In this document: positions 43,295-51,974 of the stretch, in pieces
Numbering within the stretch: position 1 is the stretch's first letter
Layout: the number at the start of each line of letters is the position of its first letter
Made by a program: the position numbers and the translations under genes
NCBI RefSeq assembly: GCF_018785315.1
Contig: NZ_WQPN01000025.1
Location: 62,001 to 126,000, forward strand
Direction of reading: 5' to 3'
DNA: 64,000 nucleotides
Origin: Clostridium sp. MCC353
GTDB taxonomy: Bacteria; Bacillota; Clostridia; Lachnospirales; Lachnospiraceae
The notes under the pieces: model-generated
What the model was told of the DNA's origin: nothing
What the model saw: the letters and a program-made list of their open reading frames with translations, nothing else
The model's database searches: none

Positions 43295-46200
43295 TTAACG
43301 GCACATTTCCGGCGTAATATCTTCATAAACATGTTTTTCCCGGCAAAACCTCTGCCCCTCAAACAAACCGGCCGCCGTCGTTTTAACCACAATATCCAGC
43401 CTGGTTTCCCCATTTTCAAACGCCCGGCCGGGCACCTCAAAGATATAAGGCTGCCACGCGCAGGCCCCTGTTTCATAACCGCCTGTCCGCAGGCGCACCG
43501 AATCGGAAAGCCACGGCGCGTCCATTTGAATCAAAACAGTATCTTCTCCCTCGTCCACTGAGGCAGACAGCCATGTTGTAAAGGTGATTTCCCCGTAATA
43601 AAAAGGCAGTCCCAGCTCCGTCAACTCTGTCATCTTCCCCTTGTGAACGGGAGGGAGCAGGTTCCAAGTCTGCCCCTTTCCCCCCACCCGGAAATCCCCA
43701 AACAGACAGAGAGGATTGCGCATACCCCCATAGGAAACATCCGCCTGTACGTCCGCTTCAATCAGGTTTTTCCCCTCCCGGAGCAGGCCGCTGACTTCTG
43801 CCGCCAGGTTTGTACTCAGATAGATCATTTTGGAGGCGAAATCTTCTTCCCTGAGAACATGCCCATTGATCCGAATCTGCCAATCTCCTAAAAATGTCCC
43901 CGGCTCCATCACCAGATAAATCTCCTGATCCAGAATTTCACCGCAGTAAAATTCCATATGATAACGAACCTGAATCCCCTCAAACTCCAGTTCCTTGGGA
44001 CAGCCGAAATACTTCTTCTGCACCACAGGCCGCAGAAATCCCGCCGCTTCCAACTGGTCGATCACAGGAGCCGTATCCACCGCCTTCTCCTGTCCGTCCG
44101 GCAGGGTCATGATCCAGCGGGAAAGCCTTAGGGCATTGGGCCTGTCTGTGGAAAATTCCATACATTCCTCCAGAGATATTGTGAGTGATTTTCGTTCTCC
44201 TGCCTCTCCCTGCCGCACAATCTGAGATCCCAAGGCAGGCAGAATCAATTCTCTGGCGTTTTCGCCCGGAAACCGTATCTGCATTTTCCGTTCAACCGGC
44301 GTTGTATTCACTAAAAAGAGTGCTTCCCGCCCGTCTTCCCCGGTTCCGCTGACGCTCGGAATCCCTTCCCTTCCCAGGCCGTCCAACGGGGTGATCTGCC
44401 ACCTGCCGGGGCAGTTCTCCTTCAGCCAGAGGATCAAATCCTCTGTTTCCGCCGCATAATACACATTTCCCATGTTTCTGGATTCCCTGGGTTCCCTGTT
44501 TCTGTAAGCGTCCCAAATCTCCCGTCCATTTCCCCCAAAAAGCCCTTCCACCTCTTTTACCTGATCCGAATTCTCTATCTGTTCAAACGGCACGGCGGAC
44601 AAAGAGCACAATTTACCGCCCTTTTTTGCAAATTCCACCACCTTTTTGCAGGCCCCTGCTTCTAAATTCCTCATGGGCGGCAGCAACAGCACCTCGTATT
44701 CTTCCCCACGAATCACAAATTTTGTGTTTTCCCCGCTTTCTGCCACCGTTCCCTGTGCCAAAAGATCCGGGTCGATGATATAGTAATCCAGATCATGATA
44801 AAGCATGGCGTTCTGCATTTTTGCAAAGTCTTCTTTCAGCAAGACCTGCTCTTCTAAACCGGACGTCCATACGGATGTGACCGGATCCACTGCCAGAATC
44901 CTGATCCGGCGCTTTAATGTCTGCAAAAAACGCCCCAGGCCGGCGGCATATTCCGTAAGGCAGGACGCATCCTCCCACCACGGCATCTGAAAGAACGCCG
45001 AAGGAGGCGCGTCATATTTTTTCAGCCCGTCTGTGGTATAAAAGAATCCATGGATCACATAAAAGTCCACTCCCTGCACTGCCAGCCAGTCAAAGATCCA
45101 CTTTAAATCCTGCATTGTCATGCCCCAGCCGATGCTGTGGCCCGCTTCACAGAGGGCCGCCGGTTTATCATAAAAATGAGCCGCGGAGCTGATCATTTTT
45201 CCGTTGGAACGGTATCTTTCGCTGACCATTTTTGCCTCGCTCCCGGCTTTTTGGTGTCCCGCGTCAATTCCCGGAATATGTACATACTCCAATTCCCTGC
45301 TCCGCATGATCGGTTTTTCACCGGTGTACAACAAATCATTGTCCCCGCACCAGTTATAAATCTGTTTATCATAGCTTTCGATGAAACAGTCCGTTGCAGT
45401 GTTCCAATATGCATACCTGACCTTGGAAGAAATCTCACCCACATCTTCCCAAATTGCCGGAAGGCAGGAGATCAAATCAATTCCATACCGTTTCATAACC
45501 TGACCCGGAAGCAGAGGGGACCATGGCTCCTTATCGGGAAACGCGGTGACTTCATCGGTGAAAAACCCTTTAATGGTGTGTCCAAATTCATCCCCCACAG
45601 CCTGTTTGTACCTCTCATGTGTCAACTCTATAAAGTATTTAACCGCCTCCGGGTTCATGGTATCGATGAAATTTTCGAAGTATTTGAAATGATCCATCAC
45701 CACTTCCGTAACAAAATAAATTTTCCACTTCCCTTTTGGCGGCGTCCAGCACAGAAGCTTTCCTAAATCCCCTGTAAAATACCGCTTTTTATTGTATTTT
45801 GTCAGGCCGCTGTATTGAAAAATTTCCTGCTGGTATCCGGTGCCCGCATATTCCCCGATATCGATATAATCATCCAGATTCCAGGAACCGTTTATTATGC
45901 GGTAGGCTCTTGCCAGGATAACCCGCCCCCAGGGGGCGAACAGCCGCACTTCTTTTCCGCCTTCCGCTTCGTGTACGGACTTCTTCAGCCGTTTACATAA
46001 AAATTCCGGGTGGTCCAGCACCACTTCCCCGCCGCATATGCCGCTGGGATATGGATACTCATCATAAATCCACACCTCCATCCCGTTCTCCTTAGCCGTC
46101 TTCACAGCCAGCTTAACCCGGTCAAAATATACTCCGGACAGATAGGGGATTTCCATTCCCTGCCTGGGATGAATCATAAAACCCGGAATCCCTTTCTGCT

Positions 46201-46297
46201 TCATTTCTATTATCTGCCTGACGATCTCCTCTTCTTTCATCTCTCCGTTCCAAAACCAAAACGGCTGCACTCCCAGTTTTAACTCTTTCCTGTCCAT
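43295..46297 (-). CDS. GH106-like glycoside hydrolase
   Basis: A 1000-residue protein without signal peptide, starting at the ATG at 46297 after GAGAGG. The N-terminal PFWFWNGEMKEEEIVRQI, FMIHPRQGMEIPYLSG and WIYDEYPYPSG regions resemble GH106 alpha-L-rhamnosidases and related clostridial enzymes. The C-terminal 250 residues look like a beta-sandwich (YHMEFYCGEILDQEIYLVMEPG). It probably removes a deoxysugar or related residue from imported oligosaccharides in the cytoplasm. The family assignment is moderate. Confidence 0.7.
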   Translation of the reverse strand: MDRKELKLGVQPFWFWNGEMKEEEIVRQIIEMKQKGIPGFMIHPRQGMEIPYLSGVYFDRVKLAVKTAKENGMEVWIYDEYPYPSGICGGEVVLDHPEFLCKRLKKSVHEAEGGKEVRLFAPWGRVILARAYRIINGSWNLDDYIDIGEYAGTGYQQEIFQYSGLTKYNKKRYFTGDLGKLLCWTPPKGKWKIYFVTEVVMDHFKYFENFIDTMNPEAVKYFIELTHERYKQAVGDEFGHTIKGFFTDEVTAFPDKEPWSPLLPGQVMKRYGIDLISCLPAIWEDVGEISSKVRYAYWNTATDCFIESYDKQIYNWCGDNDLLYTGEKPIMRSRELEYVHIPGIDAGHQKAGSEAKMVSERYRSNGKMISSAAHFYDKPAALCEAGHSIGWGMTMQDLKWIFDWLAVQGVDFYVIHGFFYTTDGLKKYDAPPSAFFQMPWWEDASCLTEYAAGLGRFLQTLKRRIRILAVDPVTSVWTSGLEEQVLLKEDFAKMQNAMLYHDLDYYIIDPDLLAQGTVAESGENTKFVIRGEEYEVLLLPPMRNLEAGACKKVVEFAKKGGKLCSLSAVPFEQIENSDQVKEVEGLFGGNGREIWDAYRNREPRESRNMGNVYYAAETEDLILWLKENCPGRWQITPLDGLGREGIPSVSGTGEDGREALFLVNTTPVERKMQIRFPGENARELILPALGSQIVRQGEAGERKSLTISLEECMEFSTDRPNALRLSRWIMTLPDGQEKAVDTAPVIDQLEAAGFLRPVVQKKYFGCPKELEFEGIQVRYHMEFYCGEILDQEIYLVMEPGTFLGDWQIRINGHVLREEDFASKMIYLSTNLAAEVSGLLREGKNLIEADVQADVSYGGMRNPLCLFGDFRVGGKGQTWNLLPPVHKGKMTELTELGLPFYYGEITFTTWLSASVDEGEDTVLIQMDAPWLSDSVRLRTGGYETGACAWQPYIFEVPGRAFENGETRLDIVVKTTAAGLFEGQRFCREKHVYEDITPEMCR

Positions 46298-46326
46298 AGT
46301 CTGCCTCTCTCTGCCTGACATCCGCA

Positions 46327-48387
46327 TTAAACATACGGATTGATATTTTCACAAAGAACTTCCCAGGTATCGGGAAACCCCTTCCCCTTCTCCGGATCGC
46401 TGCTGCTTCCTGCTGCCATCAGGGCCACCGCCAGAAGAAGGCTCCCGTTTCCGGGCAGGTACAGCGGAAGATCCCGCCTTGTTTTCTGCCGGTTATTCCC
46501 GCTTTTCACATAATCGTTCTTAGGCGTCTCTTTTAAGAGGCAGTCTACCGCCAGTTCCGGCTTATGAAGCCTGGACGCCGTCATGGCCATTACGGCAAAA
46601 TCCCAGCCCCATAAGGTTTCATACTGCCACTCCCCGATCACTTTTTCCAGCGTCTTTTCCATGGCCTGTTCATCGATGCGCCCGGGCGGCAGCACTCCCA
46701 GCATCCCCAGCATGGACGGGTGGTCTATGTTATACCGGGTAAATGTTTCCGCACAGGTTTCATGTGCCATATAAATATCATCTGTCTTCTTAACATCCCT
46801 CATATTTTCATAGATATGGCTCCACCTATGATCCGGCTCCATTCCCAGCCTTTCAGCCCATTTTAACGCAATCAGGAGGCCGTATCTCCAATATTCCACT
46901 TCAAATGCCGGATTTTTGCTGATTTCGGCCCTATGGCATTCCTGAACCGGTATGATCGGCGGAAGAAGGTCATATTTTTGATCCTTCTCATCGTAAACTG
47001 CAAAATCCGCCATAAATTCCGCCGTCTCTTTAACCAGATTCCAATATGTTTGAAGAAATTCATTCCCCCTGCCGCTCAGATAAAGCAGTTCCAGCATAAA
47101 AATGATGTGAGGCTGCTGCCAGATTAACATGGGCGCAATATCCGACGGGCTGTCCACACAGTCATAGGCCACCATTTTGGGCCATCTTATCCCTTTAAAA
47201 CCGTTTTTAGCGGCATTTTCCTCCGCCTCTTTCCTATGATTCAGATACCACGGCAGACTCCGCTCCAGCAATTCCCCATGGTTCCACAGCGGCATCCAGG
47301 CGCTGTGCCAGAAATGCATTTCCAAATGGGCCTTTCCATACCAACTGTTACAGGTGAGCCCGGTCTCCTGGGGAGGCATGGATCCGGCACAATTGACCGC
47401 CAGCAGGTACATGGACAACAGAACCCTTCTCTGAAGTTCGGCCGCCCTCTGATCCGTCCCGCTGCAAAACTGCACCATACCGCCGGTTTCCCAAAATGCC
47501 TTCCAGTATTCTTCAGCATTTTTAAAAACCCGCTCACAGCTCATATTCATTTTCGGCATTTCTTTCGAAAATGTAACGGTTAATTCCATGGTATCCCGGC
47601 AGCCATAAAGCTTCAGAATGTGGCAGCCAATCTGCCCGGCGTCGAATTCCAGTCCGTTCCCCCGGATGGTGACATAATAGATGTCTCTGTCCAGTTTTCT
47701 TTTCAGGATTATTTCCCCATCCCCCCGGCTCACCAGTTCTGTCCTATGCTTTTCTTCAGAAATCCAGTCGGAGGCCGTGATTTCGCCTGATCCATATGGA
47801 AATGAAATGAACAACGACATCATTTTTTCCATCAGCAGGGGGCTTTGAATCCTGATCCCCAGGGTATCGCTTTCGCTGTCGCAGCATACCTCCGTTTTAC
47901 AAGGCTGTTGATCCAGGCTGTAAATGCTGGTGATTCTGCCTTCGTATAAATTTAATTCCTGACTGATACCGGACAATTCCTCCGGTTCTATCTCCCGGTC
48001 CTGGTATAAAATGCCGATTCTCCCCAGGTTCAGCCTGTGGGGATTCTGTCTCAGCCAATGGTAAACTTCCTCATTTCCGGCTTTTCTGTCTTTGGGGTAT
48101 TTCACCGTTCTCCCCCGGTAGGAAAACTCCGTCATCTCAAGATCTTCCAGGGTATACTGGTATAAACCGCTGCCGGCCGGAGCCGTATGCCATCCCCATT
48201 GGGACATTGTGCACAGGGGACAGTCCTCTTTGTACCGGTTATACAGGGACTGAAGGCCGGTGACATCGGCTGTAAATGCAAATTCTCCATTTCCCACAGT
48301 GAGGGGCGAAGCCGTATCCGCCATCTTCAATTTTGGGTTATACTGTGTGATTAATTTCCGTCTCTCTATTTTTCTGTTATCTTCCAT
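46327..48387 (-). CDS. six-hairpin glycosidase-like protein (GH65/GH95-like)
   Basis: A 686-residue cytoplasmic protein that precedes the GH106-like gene by 29 bases. The N-terminal half is beta-rich, with NGEFAFTADVTGLQSLY. The C-terminal half has the alpha/alpha barrel character with NSWYGKAHLEMHFWHSAWM and LYLSGRGNEFLQTYWN, as in GH65/GH95-type enzymes. The precise activity is unknown; alpha-L-fucosidase and glycoside phosphorylase are possibilities. The start ATG is preceded by GGAGGGAAA. Confidence 0.65.
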   Translation of the reverse strand: MEDNRKIERRKLITQYNPKLKMADTASPLTVGNGEFAFTADVTGLQSLYNRYKEDCPLCTMSQWGWHTAPAGSGLYQYTLEDLEMTEFSYRGRTVKYPKDRKAGNEEVYHWLRQNPHRLNLGRIGILYQDREIEPEELSGISQELNLYEGRITSIYSLDQQPCKTEVCCDSESDTLGIRIQSPLLMEKMMSLFISFPYGSGEITASDWISEEKHRTELVSRGDGEIILKRKLDRDIYYVTIRGNGLEFDAGQIGCHILKLYGCRDTMELTVTFSKEMPKMNMSCERVFKNAEEYWKAFWETGGMVQFCSGTDQRAAELQRRVLLSMYLLAVNCAGSMPPQETGLTCNSWYGKAHLEMHFWHSAWMPLWNHGELLERSLPWYLNHRKEAEENAAKNGFKGIRWPKMVAYDCVDSPSDIAPMLIWQQPHIIFMLELLYLSGRGNEFLQTYWNLVKETAEFMADFAVYDEKDQKYDLLPPIIPVQECHRAEISKNPAFEVEYWRYGLLIALKWAERLGMEPDHRWSHIYENMRDVKKTDDIYMAHETCAETFTRYNIDHPSMLGMLGVLPPGRIDEQAMEKTLEKVIGEWQYETLWGWDFAVMAMTASRLHKPELAVDCLLKETPKNDYVKSGNNRQKTRRDLPLYLPGNGSLLLAVALMAAGSSSDPEKGKGFPDTWEVLCENINPYV

Positions 48388-48453
48388 TTCGAAATATTTC
48401 CCTCCATTATTATTGGTAGGTTCATTCTAAGCCTTTTCCCTTGCCGTGTTAAG

Positions 48454-48479
48454 GGACAAAAACAGTGATTTCGGGCCAA
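48454..48479. promoter_or_regulatory. direct-repeat operator upstream of the sulfatase gene
   Basis: GGACAAAAACAG at 48454 is followed 20 bp later by GGCCAAAAAGG (48474-48484), one mismatch from the first in the core GGACAA. It matches the pair at 40895-40920 in repeat unit and period and lies between the divergent six-hairpin and sulfatase genes, so it may serve both. Confidence 0.6.
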
Positions 48480-48614
48480 AAAGGATCATTCTATTTTCTC
48501 CTGCCCAATCAGGTGCTAAAATACTGTCATCATCAAACATCAATACAAAAACAGAAAGGATCGTGCTTTCGCAACGCAAGATTTGCGCAAAGACGCTCCG
48601 CATGGAGGATTGAT

Positions 48615-49961
48615 ATGAAACATAATGTACTAGTTTTTTTTACGGACCAGCAGCGCTATGATTCCACCGGAATGGGACATAATCCCTGCGGCCTGACCCC
48701 CAATTTTGACCGCATGTCCATGAACGGAACTTTTGCCGAATACGCATTCAGCCCCCAGCCGGTCTGCGGTCCGGCGCGCGCCGTTTTGCAGACCGGAAAG
48801 TATGCTACCACAACCGGGAATTACCGGAACAGCGTCCCCCTGTCAAAGGATCACAAGACAATGGCCGACTACTTCAATGAAGCGGGATATTTTACGGGAT
48901 ATATTGGAAAATGGCATCTGGCGGAGGGTAAGAATGCGGTGCCCAAAGACTGCCGCGGCGGCTACCAATGGTGGCTGGGCGCCAATTCACTGGAGCACAC
49001 TTCCACCTCTTATCACACCCTGGTCTATGATAATGAGGATCAGCCGGTGGAACTGCCCGGATACCGGGTGGACGCCCTGGCGGATGCTGCCATCCGGTTT
49101 CTCAACGACAGAAAGGAAGAAGAAAAACCTTTCTTTTTATTCCTCTCCTTTTTAGAGCCTCATTTTCAAAATTGTTATGACGATTTTCCTGCCCCGGACA
49201 TCTTAAAACACATGCCAGCCGGATATATGCCGCCGGATTTAGGGGCTTTGGGCGGAACTTCCTGGGAACATTTGGGGGGATATTACGGAATGGTGAAGCG
49301 GCTGGACGAAGCCCTGGGACGAATTCAGGACGCATTGAAAAGCCTTGGAATGGATGAAAATACGATCCTGGTCTATTCCACAGACCATGGATGCCACTTT
49401 AAAACCAGAAATAAAGAGTATAAACGTTCCTGCCACGAAAGTTCTGTCCGCATTCCCCTGTCCTTTTACGGCGGGCCATTTACCGGAGGGGGCAGGCTTT
49501 GGGAAAAGGTGAGTTTAGTCGATGTGGCCCCTACCTTATTGGACGCCTGCGGCTTAAATGTTCCCGGCGATATGCAGGGCCGTTCCATCATGCCCTACGT
49601 CCTTCATGAAAAACGGGAACCTTCCGGCAGAGATATTTTCATTCAGATAAGTGAAAGCCAGGTGGGAAGGGCTATCCGCACAGACCGCTGGAAATATTCC
49701 GTAGAAGCGCCGGGAAAAGATCCGGTCCGGGATTACGGCAGCGAAGAGTATACGGAAATATTTTTATATGATCTGGAACACGATCCCTATGAACTGCATA
49801 ATCTCATAAACTCCAAATCCCATGAGCCTGTATGCAGGGTTTTAGCTGAAAAACTGAAAAAAATGATGGCTGAGGCCGGAGAGACAATTCCGGTCATTCA
49901 CAGTTCAGAGAAAAAAGAAATGGGCCAATTGAAGCTGTTCAACGGGGAAGAAGATTTATAA
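48615..49961 (+). CDS. type I sulfatase
   Basis: A 448-residue protein starting at the ATG at 48615 after GGAGG. It has the metal-binding N-terminus VFFTDQQR, the formylglycine precursor Cys51 in the CxPxR motif (CGPARAVLQTG), and the second metal site YSTDHGCHF. It hydrolyses sulfate esters of a carbohydrate after Cys51 is oxidised by an anaerobic sulfatase-maturing enzyme, which is not in the window. No signal peptide, so it acts on imported, sulfated oligosaccharides. Confidence 0.9.
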   Translation: MKHNVLVFFTDQQRYDSTGMGHNPCGLTPNFDRMSMNGTFAEYAFSPQPVCGPARAVLQTGKYATTTGNYRNSVPLSKDHKTMADYFNEAGYFTGYIGKWHLAEGKNAVPKDCRGGYQWWLGANSLEHTSTSYHTLVYDNEDQPVELPGYRVDALADAAIRFLNDRKEEEKPFFLFLSFLEPHFQNCYDDFPAPDILKHMPAGYMPPDLGALGGTSWEHLGGYYGMVKRLDEALGRIQDALKSLGMDENTILVYSTDHGCHFKTRNKEYKRSCHESSVRIPLSFYGGPFTGGGRLWEKVSLVDVAPTLLDACGLNVPGDMQGRSIMPYVLHEKREPSGRDIFIQISESQVGRAIRTDRWKYSVEAPGKDPVRDYGSEEYTEIFLYDLEHDPYELHNLINSKSHEPVCRVLAEKLKKMMAEAGETIPVIHSSEKKEMGQLKLFNGEEDL

Positions 49962-50018
49962 CGCAAAAAAAAGCCCCGTCCCAGCAGTTCACAGCCTGCC
50001 AAAACAGAACTTTCAAGT

Positions 50019-50090
50019 GCGCCTTCAGGGACTCGAACCCTGGACAAATAGATTAAGAGTCTACTGCTCTACCAACTGAGCTAAAGGCGC
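50019..50090 (-). tRNA. tRNA-Lys (anticodon CTT)
   Basis: Minus-strand GCGCCTTTAGCTCAGTTGGT begins the acceptor and D arm. The anticodon loop reads CTCTTAA (anticodon CTT) and the T arm contains GGTTCGAGTCC. The 7-bp acceptor stem is closed by GAAGGCGC. CCA is not encoded. A consensus promoter is upstream. Confidence 0.95.
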
Positions 50091-50120
50091 ATAACAATTT
50101 CTTGATACGACACTTTTATG

Positions 50121-50149
50121 ATTATAAGAGGAATGAGGAAAAATGTCAA
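50121..50149 (-). promoter_or_regulatory. consensus promoter for tRNA-Lys copy 1
   Basis: On the minus strand TTGACA (50149-50144), 17-base spacer, TATAAT (50126-50121): both hexamers are perfect consensus, as expected for a strong stable-RNA promoter. Confidence 0.85.
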
Positions 50150-50195
50150 GTTTTTTATGAATTTTTCTGCGTCTTGACATTTTTTCTCCCTGGTA

Positions 50196-50375
50196 TCATA
50201 TAATAGGGCCAGCTTCCCTGTTAGGGATAGTATGTTCCTCCACCCTGCTTACACAATGCGTATCCTTCATAACACCATTGTTATTCAACTGCTTTTCTAT
50301 CCTGACTTTATACAGTTTACCTAACCTCTCTTGTGTTCTGTCTTTTATCATATCCAAAAATTCATCATAAGTCAT
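50196..50375 (-). CDS. truncated DUF5688-like protein (59 residues)
   Basis: A short minus-strand gene starting MTYDEFLDMIKDRTQERLG, with LNNNGVMKDTH and HTIPNREAG. This is the N-terminal part of the DUF5688 family, normally about 300 residues in Lachnospiraceae. It has AAAAGGAG upstream of the ATG and ends early at 50196. It overlaps the upstream region of the tRNA promoter. It is likely a remnant. Confidence 0.55.
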   Translation of the reverse strand: MTYDEFLDMIKDRTQERLGKLYKVRIEKQLNNNGVMKDTHCVSRVEEHTIPNREAGPII

Positions 50376-50398
50376 TTTTTAATTCTCCTTTTAAAAAC

Positions 50399-50437
50399 GA
50401 AAAAAGACCTCAAAAGCTATAAAAGCCTTTGAGGTCT
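50399..50437 (-). terminator. intrinsic terminator downstream of the YgiT-type gene
   Basis: Minus strand: GACCTCAAA pairs with TTTGAGGTC, followed by TTTTTTCG. It separates the toxin-antitoxin-like pair from the DUF5688 remnant. Confidence 0.75.
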
Positions 50438-50523
50438 AATTCTGCATATTATTTTATCCATATACAATGGTTATTTTCTTTGGGCGACCAGGTAGATATA
50501 TGCGGCCATGCTTAAATCAATCA

Positions 50524-50751
50524 TTATGCCACTTTAGAATAATCAATCACAGCTACTTCCTGCATCAATTTTTTTGCAGTATTTACCATAGTCTCTAACT
50601 GCTGTGCCACCTCATCTGTATAGTACTTTGCTCCGCACTGCTCACATTCTTCACATGGTACATTTTTTATAACAATGATACAGTTCTGATAGTTTACTAC
50701 ATGTGTTGTAAAGCTGGGTTTCAGCGTATCACACTTACAAAACATACACAT
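50524..50751 (-). CDS. YgiT-type zinc finger protein (antitoxin-like)
   Basis: A 75-residue protein starting at the ATG at 50751, with AAAGGAG upstream; a TTG two codons earlier overlaps the preceding gene. Two CxxC pairs (CMFCKC and CEECEQCG) form a zinc-finger of the MqsA/YgiT N-terminal type. It lacks the usual C-terminal Xre helix-turn-helix, so it may bind the partner toxin but not DNA. It overlaps the DUF4258 gene. Confidence 0.8.
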   Translation of the reverse strand: MCMFCKCDTLKPSFTTHVVNYQNCIIVIKNVPCEECEQCGAKYYTDEVAQQLETMVNTAKKLMQEVAVIDYSKVA

Positions 50752-50753
50752 AA

Positions 50754-51065
50754 TCAACTCTCCTTTCTAGTCTTTAAATCTTCTTCGAACTTAACCGTAT
50801 TAGCATAATATACAGTGATTATATAGATAGTATCTATTCCCATTCCAGCCACAACATGTATTACCTTTCCATTCACAGCATAGCCAAAAATCAGACAGCT
50901 CGGATGCGGATAATCTTCCGGGTAGTCTTCAATAATTTCTCCATGGGAAATGCAATTTTTTACATCAACCCTGCTTATATCCCGCTCCTGCATCCGCTCC
51001 AGGCAATGGGTTGACCATTTTATTTTTGATTCCTCAAAAAGTCTTTTCAATTCTTTGATATTCAC
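50754..51065 (-). CDS. DUF4258 domain protein (toxin-like)
   Basis: A 103-residue protein with the DUF4258 core WSTHCLERMQERDISRVDVKN and EDYPEDYPHPSCLIFGYAVNG. It resembles RelE-type mRNA interferase folds and, paired with a YgiT-type zinc finger gene, looks like the toxin of a type II toxin-antitoxin module. It starts just upstream of its partner. Confidence 0.8.
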   Translation of the reverse strand: MNIKELKRLFEESKIKWSTHCLERMQERDISRVDVKNCISHGEIIEDYPEDYPHPSCLIFGYAVNGKVIHVVAGMGIDTIYIITVYYANTVKFEEDLKTRKES

Positions 51066-51177
51066 CCTATGCCTACCTCCAGACCTATTTCCCCGTAATC
51101 TCTACCTTAATTCCATTATATTCAAATAGGTATGAAAATACAAGGTCATACTTTTTTAATTTACAGCTATTAGTTGG

Positions 51178-51255
51178 TTAGTATTCAGTTGTCTGCACCT
51201 CATTATTATTTTTATCACCATCTTTCACTTCTTCTAAGAATTAGTCATAAGTTAT
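51178..51255 (-). pseudogene. degenerate DUF5688 remnant, second copy
   Basis: Minus strand after GGAGAATTAAAAATAAC reads ITYD-stop-FLEEVKDGDKNNNE, aligned with the MTYDEFLDMIKD start of the gene at 50196-50375 including the ribosome site. The start codon has changed to ATA and the fifth codon is a stop. So this is a dead partial copy. Confidence 0.55.
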
Positions 51256-51283
51256 TTTTAATTCTCCTTTTTAAAACGCAAAA

Positions 51284-51315
51284 AGACCCCAAAAGCCATA
51301 ACAGCCTTTGAGGTT
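51284..51315 (-). terminator. terminator-like hairpin, copy of the one at 50399-50437
   Basis: Minus strand ACCTCAAA pairs with TTTGGGGT (one G-U), followed by CTTTTT. It is upstream of the DUF5688 remnant in the same relative order as the first copy, so the segment was duplicated. Confidence 0.5.
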
Positions 51316-51435
51316 TAAGTCCAACTAAAACCGAATCAGCCTAAATTCTCCCAATCCACGTTTTCCCCTGTAAATAAAGCAAAAGAAAAGCACCAGCCCC
51401 GCAGCTCTCAGTCTGCAAAACCAGTACTTTTTAAT

Positions 51436-51507
51436 GCGCCTTCGGGGGCTCGAACCCCGGACAAATAGATTAAGAGTCTACTGCTCTACCAACTGAGCTA
51501 AAGGCGC
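51436..51507 (-). tRNA. tRNA-Lys (anticodon CTT), second copy
   Basis: Identical to the tRNA-Lys at 50019-50090 except for T-arm changes (CCGGGGTTCGAGCCCC against CCAGGGTTCGAGTCCC) that keep pairing. The anticodon loop CTCTTAA is the same. It has its own promoter. Confidence 0.95.
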
Positions 51508-51540
51508 TTATGCATATATTATTTAAGTGAAGCGAGAATA

Positions 51541-51569
51541 ATTATAGTCCAACGCCGCAGAAAAATCAA
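51541..51569 (-). promoter_or_regulatory. promoter for tRNA-Lys copy 2
   Basis: Minus strand TTGATT (51569-51564), 17-base spacer, perfect TATAAT (51546-51541). Confidence 0.7.
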
Positions 51570-51735
51570 CCCTTTTTTTCTTTTTTTACATTTTTTTACA
51601 CATTCCGCGCCCACAATGTCCCTATTTGCATCACCTTCCTGTCCAAAACCATGAGTTCAAACAGAAAAAACCGGTTACTCTCCGCGCTGAGCGTCCAGTT
51701 TTCCGTTCTACCGGAAAGACGGCTGCTGACAAATT

Positions 51736-51777
51736 GGCGGGTCAGACAGATTTTTTCATAAATCTGTCTGACCCGCC
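51736..51777. terminator. strong 18-bp hairpin downstream of trmB unit
   Basis: GGCGGGTCAGACAGATTT pairs with AAATCTGTCTGACCCGCC around a six-base loop. On the minus strand it follows the 48-residue gene by about 20 bases; the trailing AATTTG is a poor U run, so termination may be weak. Confidence 0.55.
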
Positions 51778-51797
51778 GTTTCATAACCGTGATCATC

Positions 51798-51944
51798 TTA
51801 CTTTTCTCTCTTCCGCTTCCCCGCATTCAAAGCCTTTTCTGCTTCATCAAATGACTTTTTAAGTTTCAGCACCTGACGGTTTAACTCGATCTTATCCACG
51901 GTCGCCTGCGAAAGCTTTTTTGTAAGGTTATCCCGCATAGCCAT
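51798..51944 (-). CDS. small basic helical protein downstream of trmB (48 residues)
   Basis: Starts ATG at 51944 after GTGGTG, 30 bases downstream of the trmB stop. The sequence begins MAMRDNLTKKLSQATVDKIE and continues as one amphipathic helix rich in Lys and Glu, ending in KRKREK. No family is recognised. A coding role is supported only by the start region and trmB proximity. Confidence 0.4.
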   Translation of the reverse strand: MAMRDNLTKKLSQATVDKIELNRQVLKLKKSFDEAEKALNAGKRKREK

Positions 51945-51974
51945 AGCATCACCACTGTATCCGCTTTCTATTTA

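Noticed and set aside
43295-48387. Many long plus-strand frames opposite the glycosidase genes
   Set aside because: They lack ribosome sites and family motifs and mirror the codon structure of the real minus-strand genes, so they are antisense shadows.
50019-51507. Prophage or integrative element using the tRNA-Lys genes as attachment sites
   Set aside because: The two tRNA genes look like a direct repeat, but no integrase, recombinase or phage gene lies between them, and both tRNAs have their own promoters.
51596-51826. A 76-residue minus-strand frame across the hairpin at 51736-51777
   Set aside because: It runs through a strong hairpin and has no family match or ribosome site; the 48-residue frame just upstream is a better candidate.
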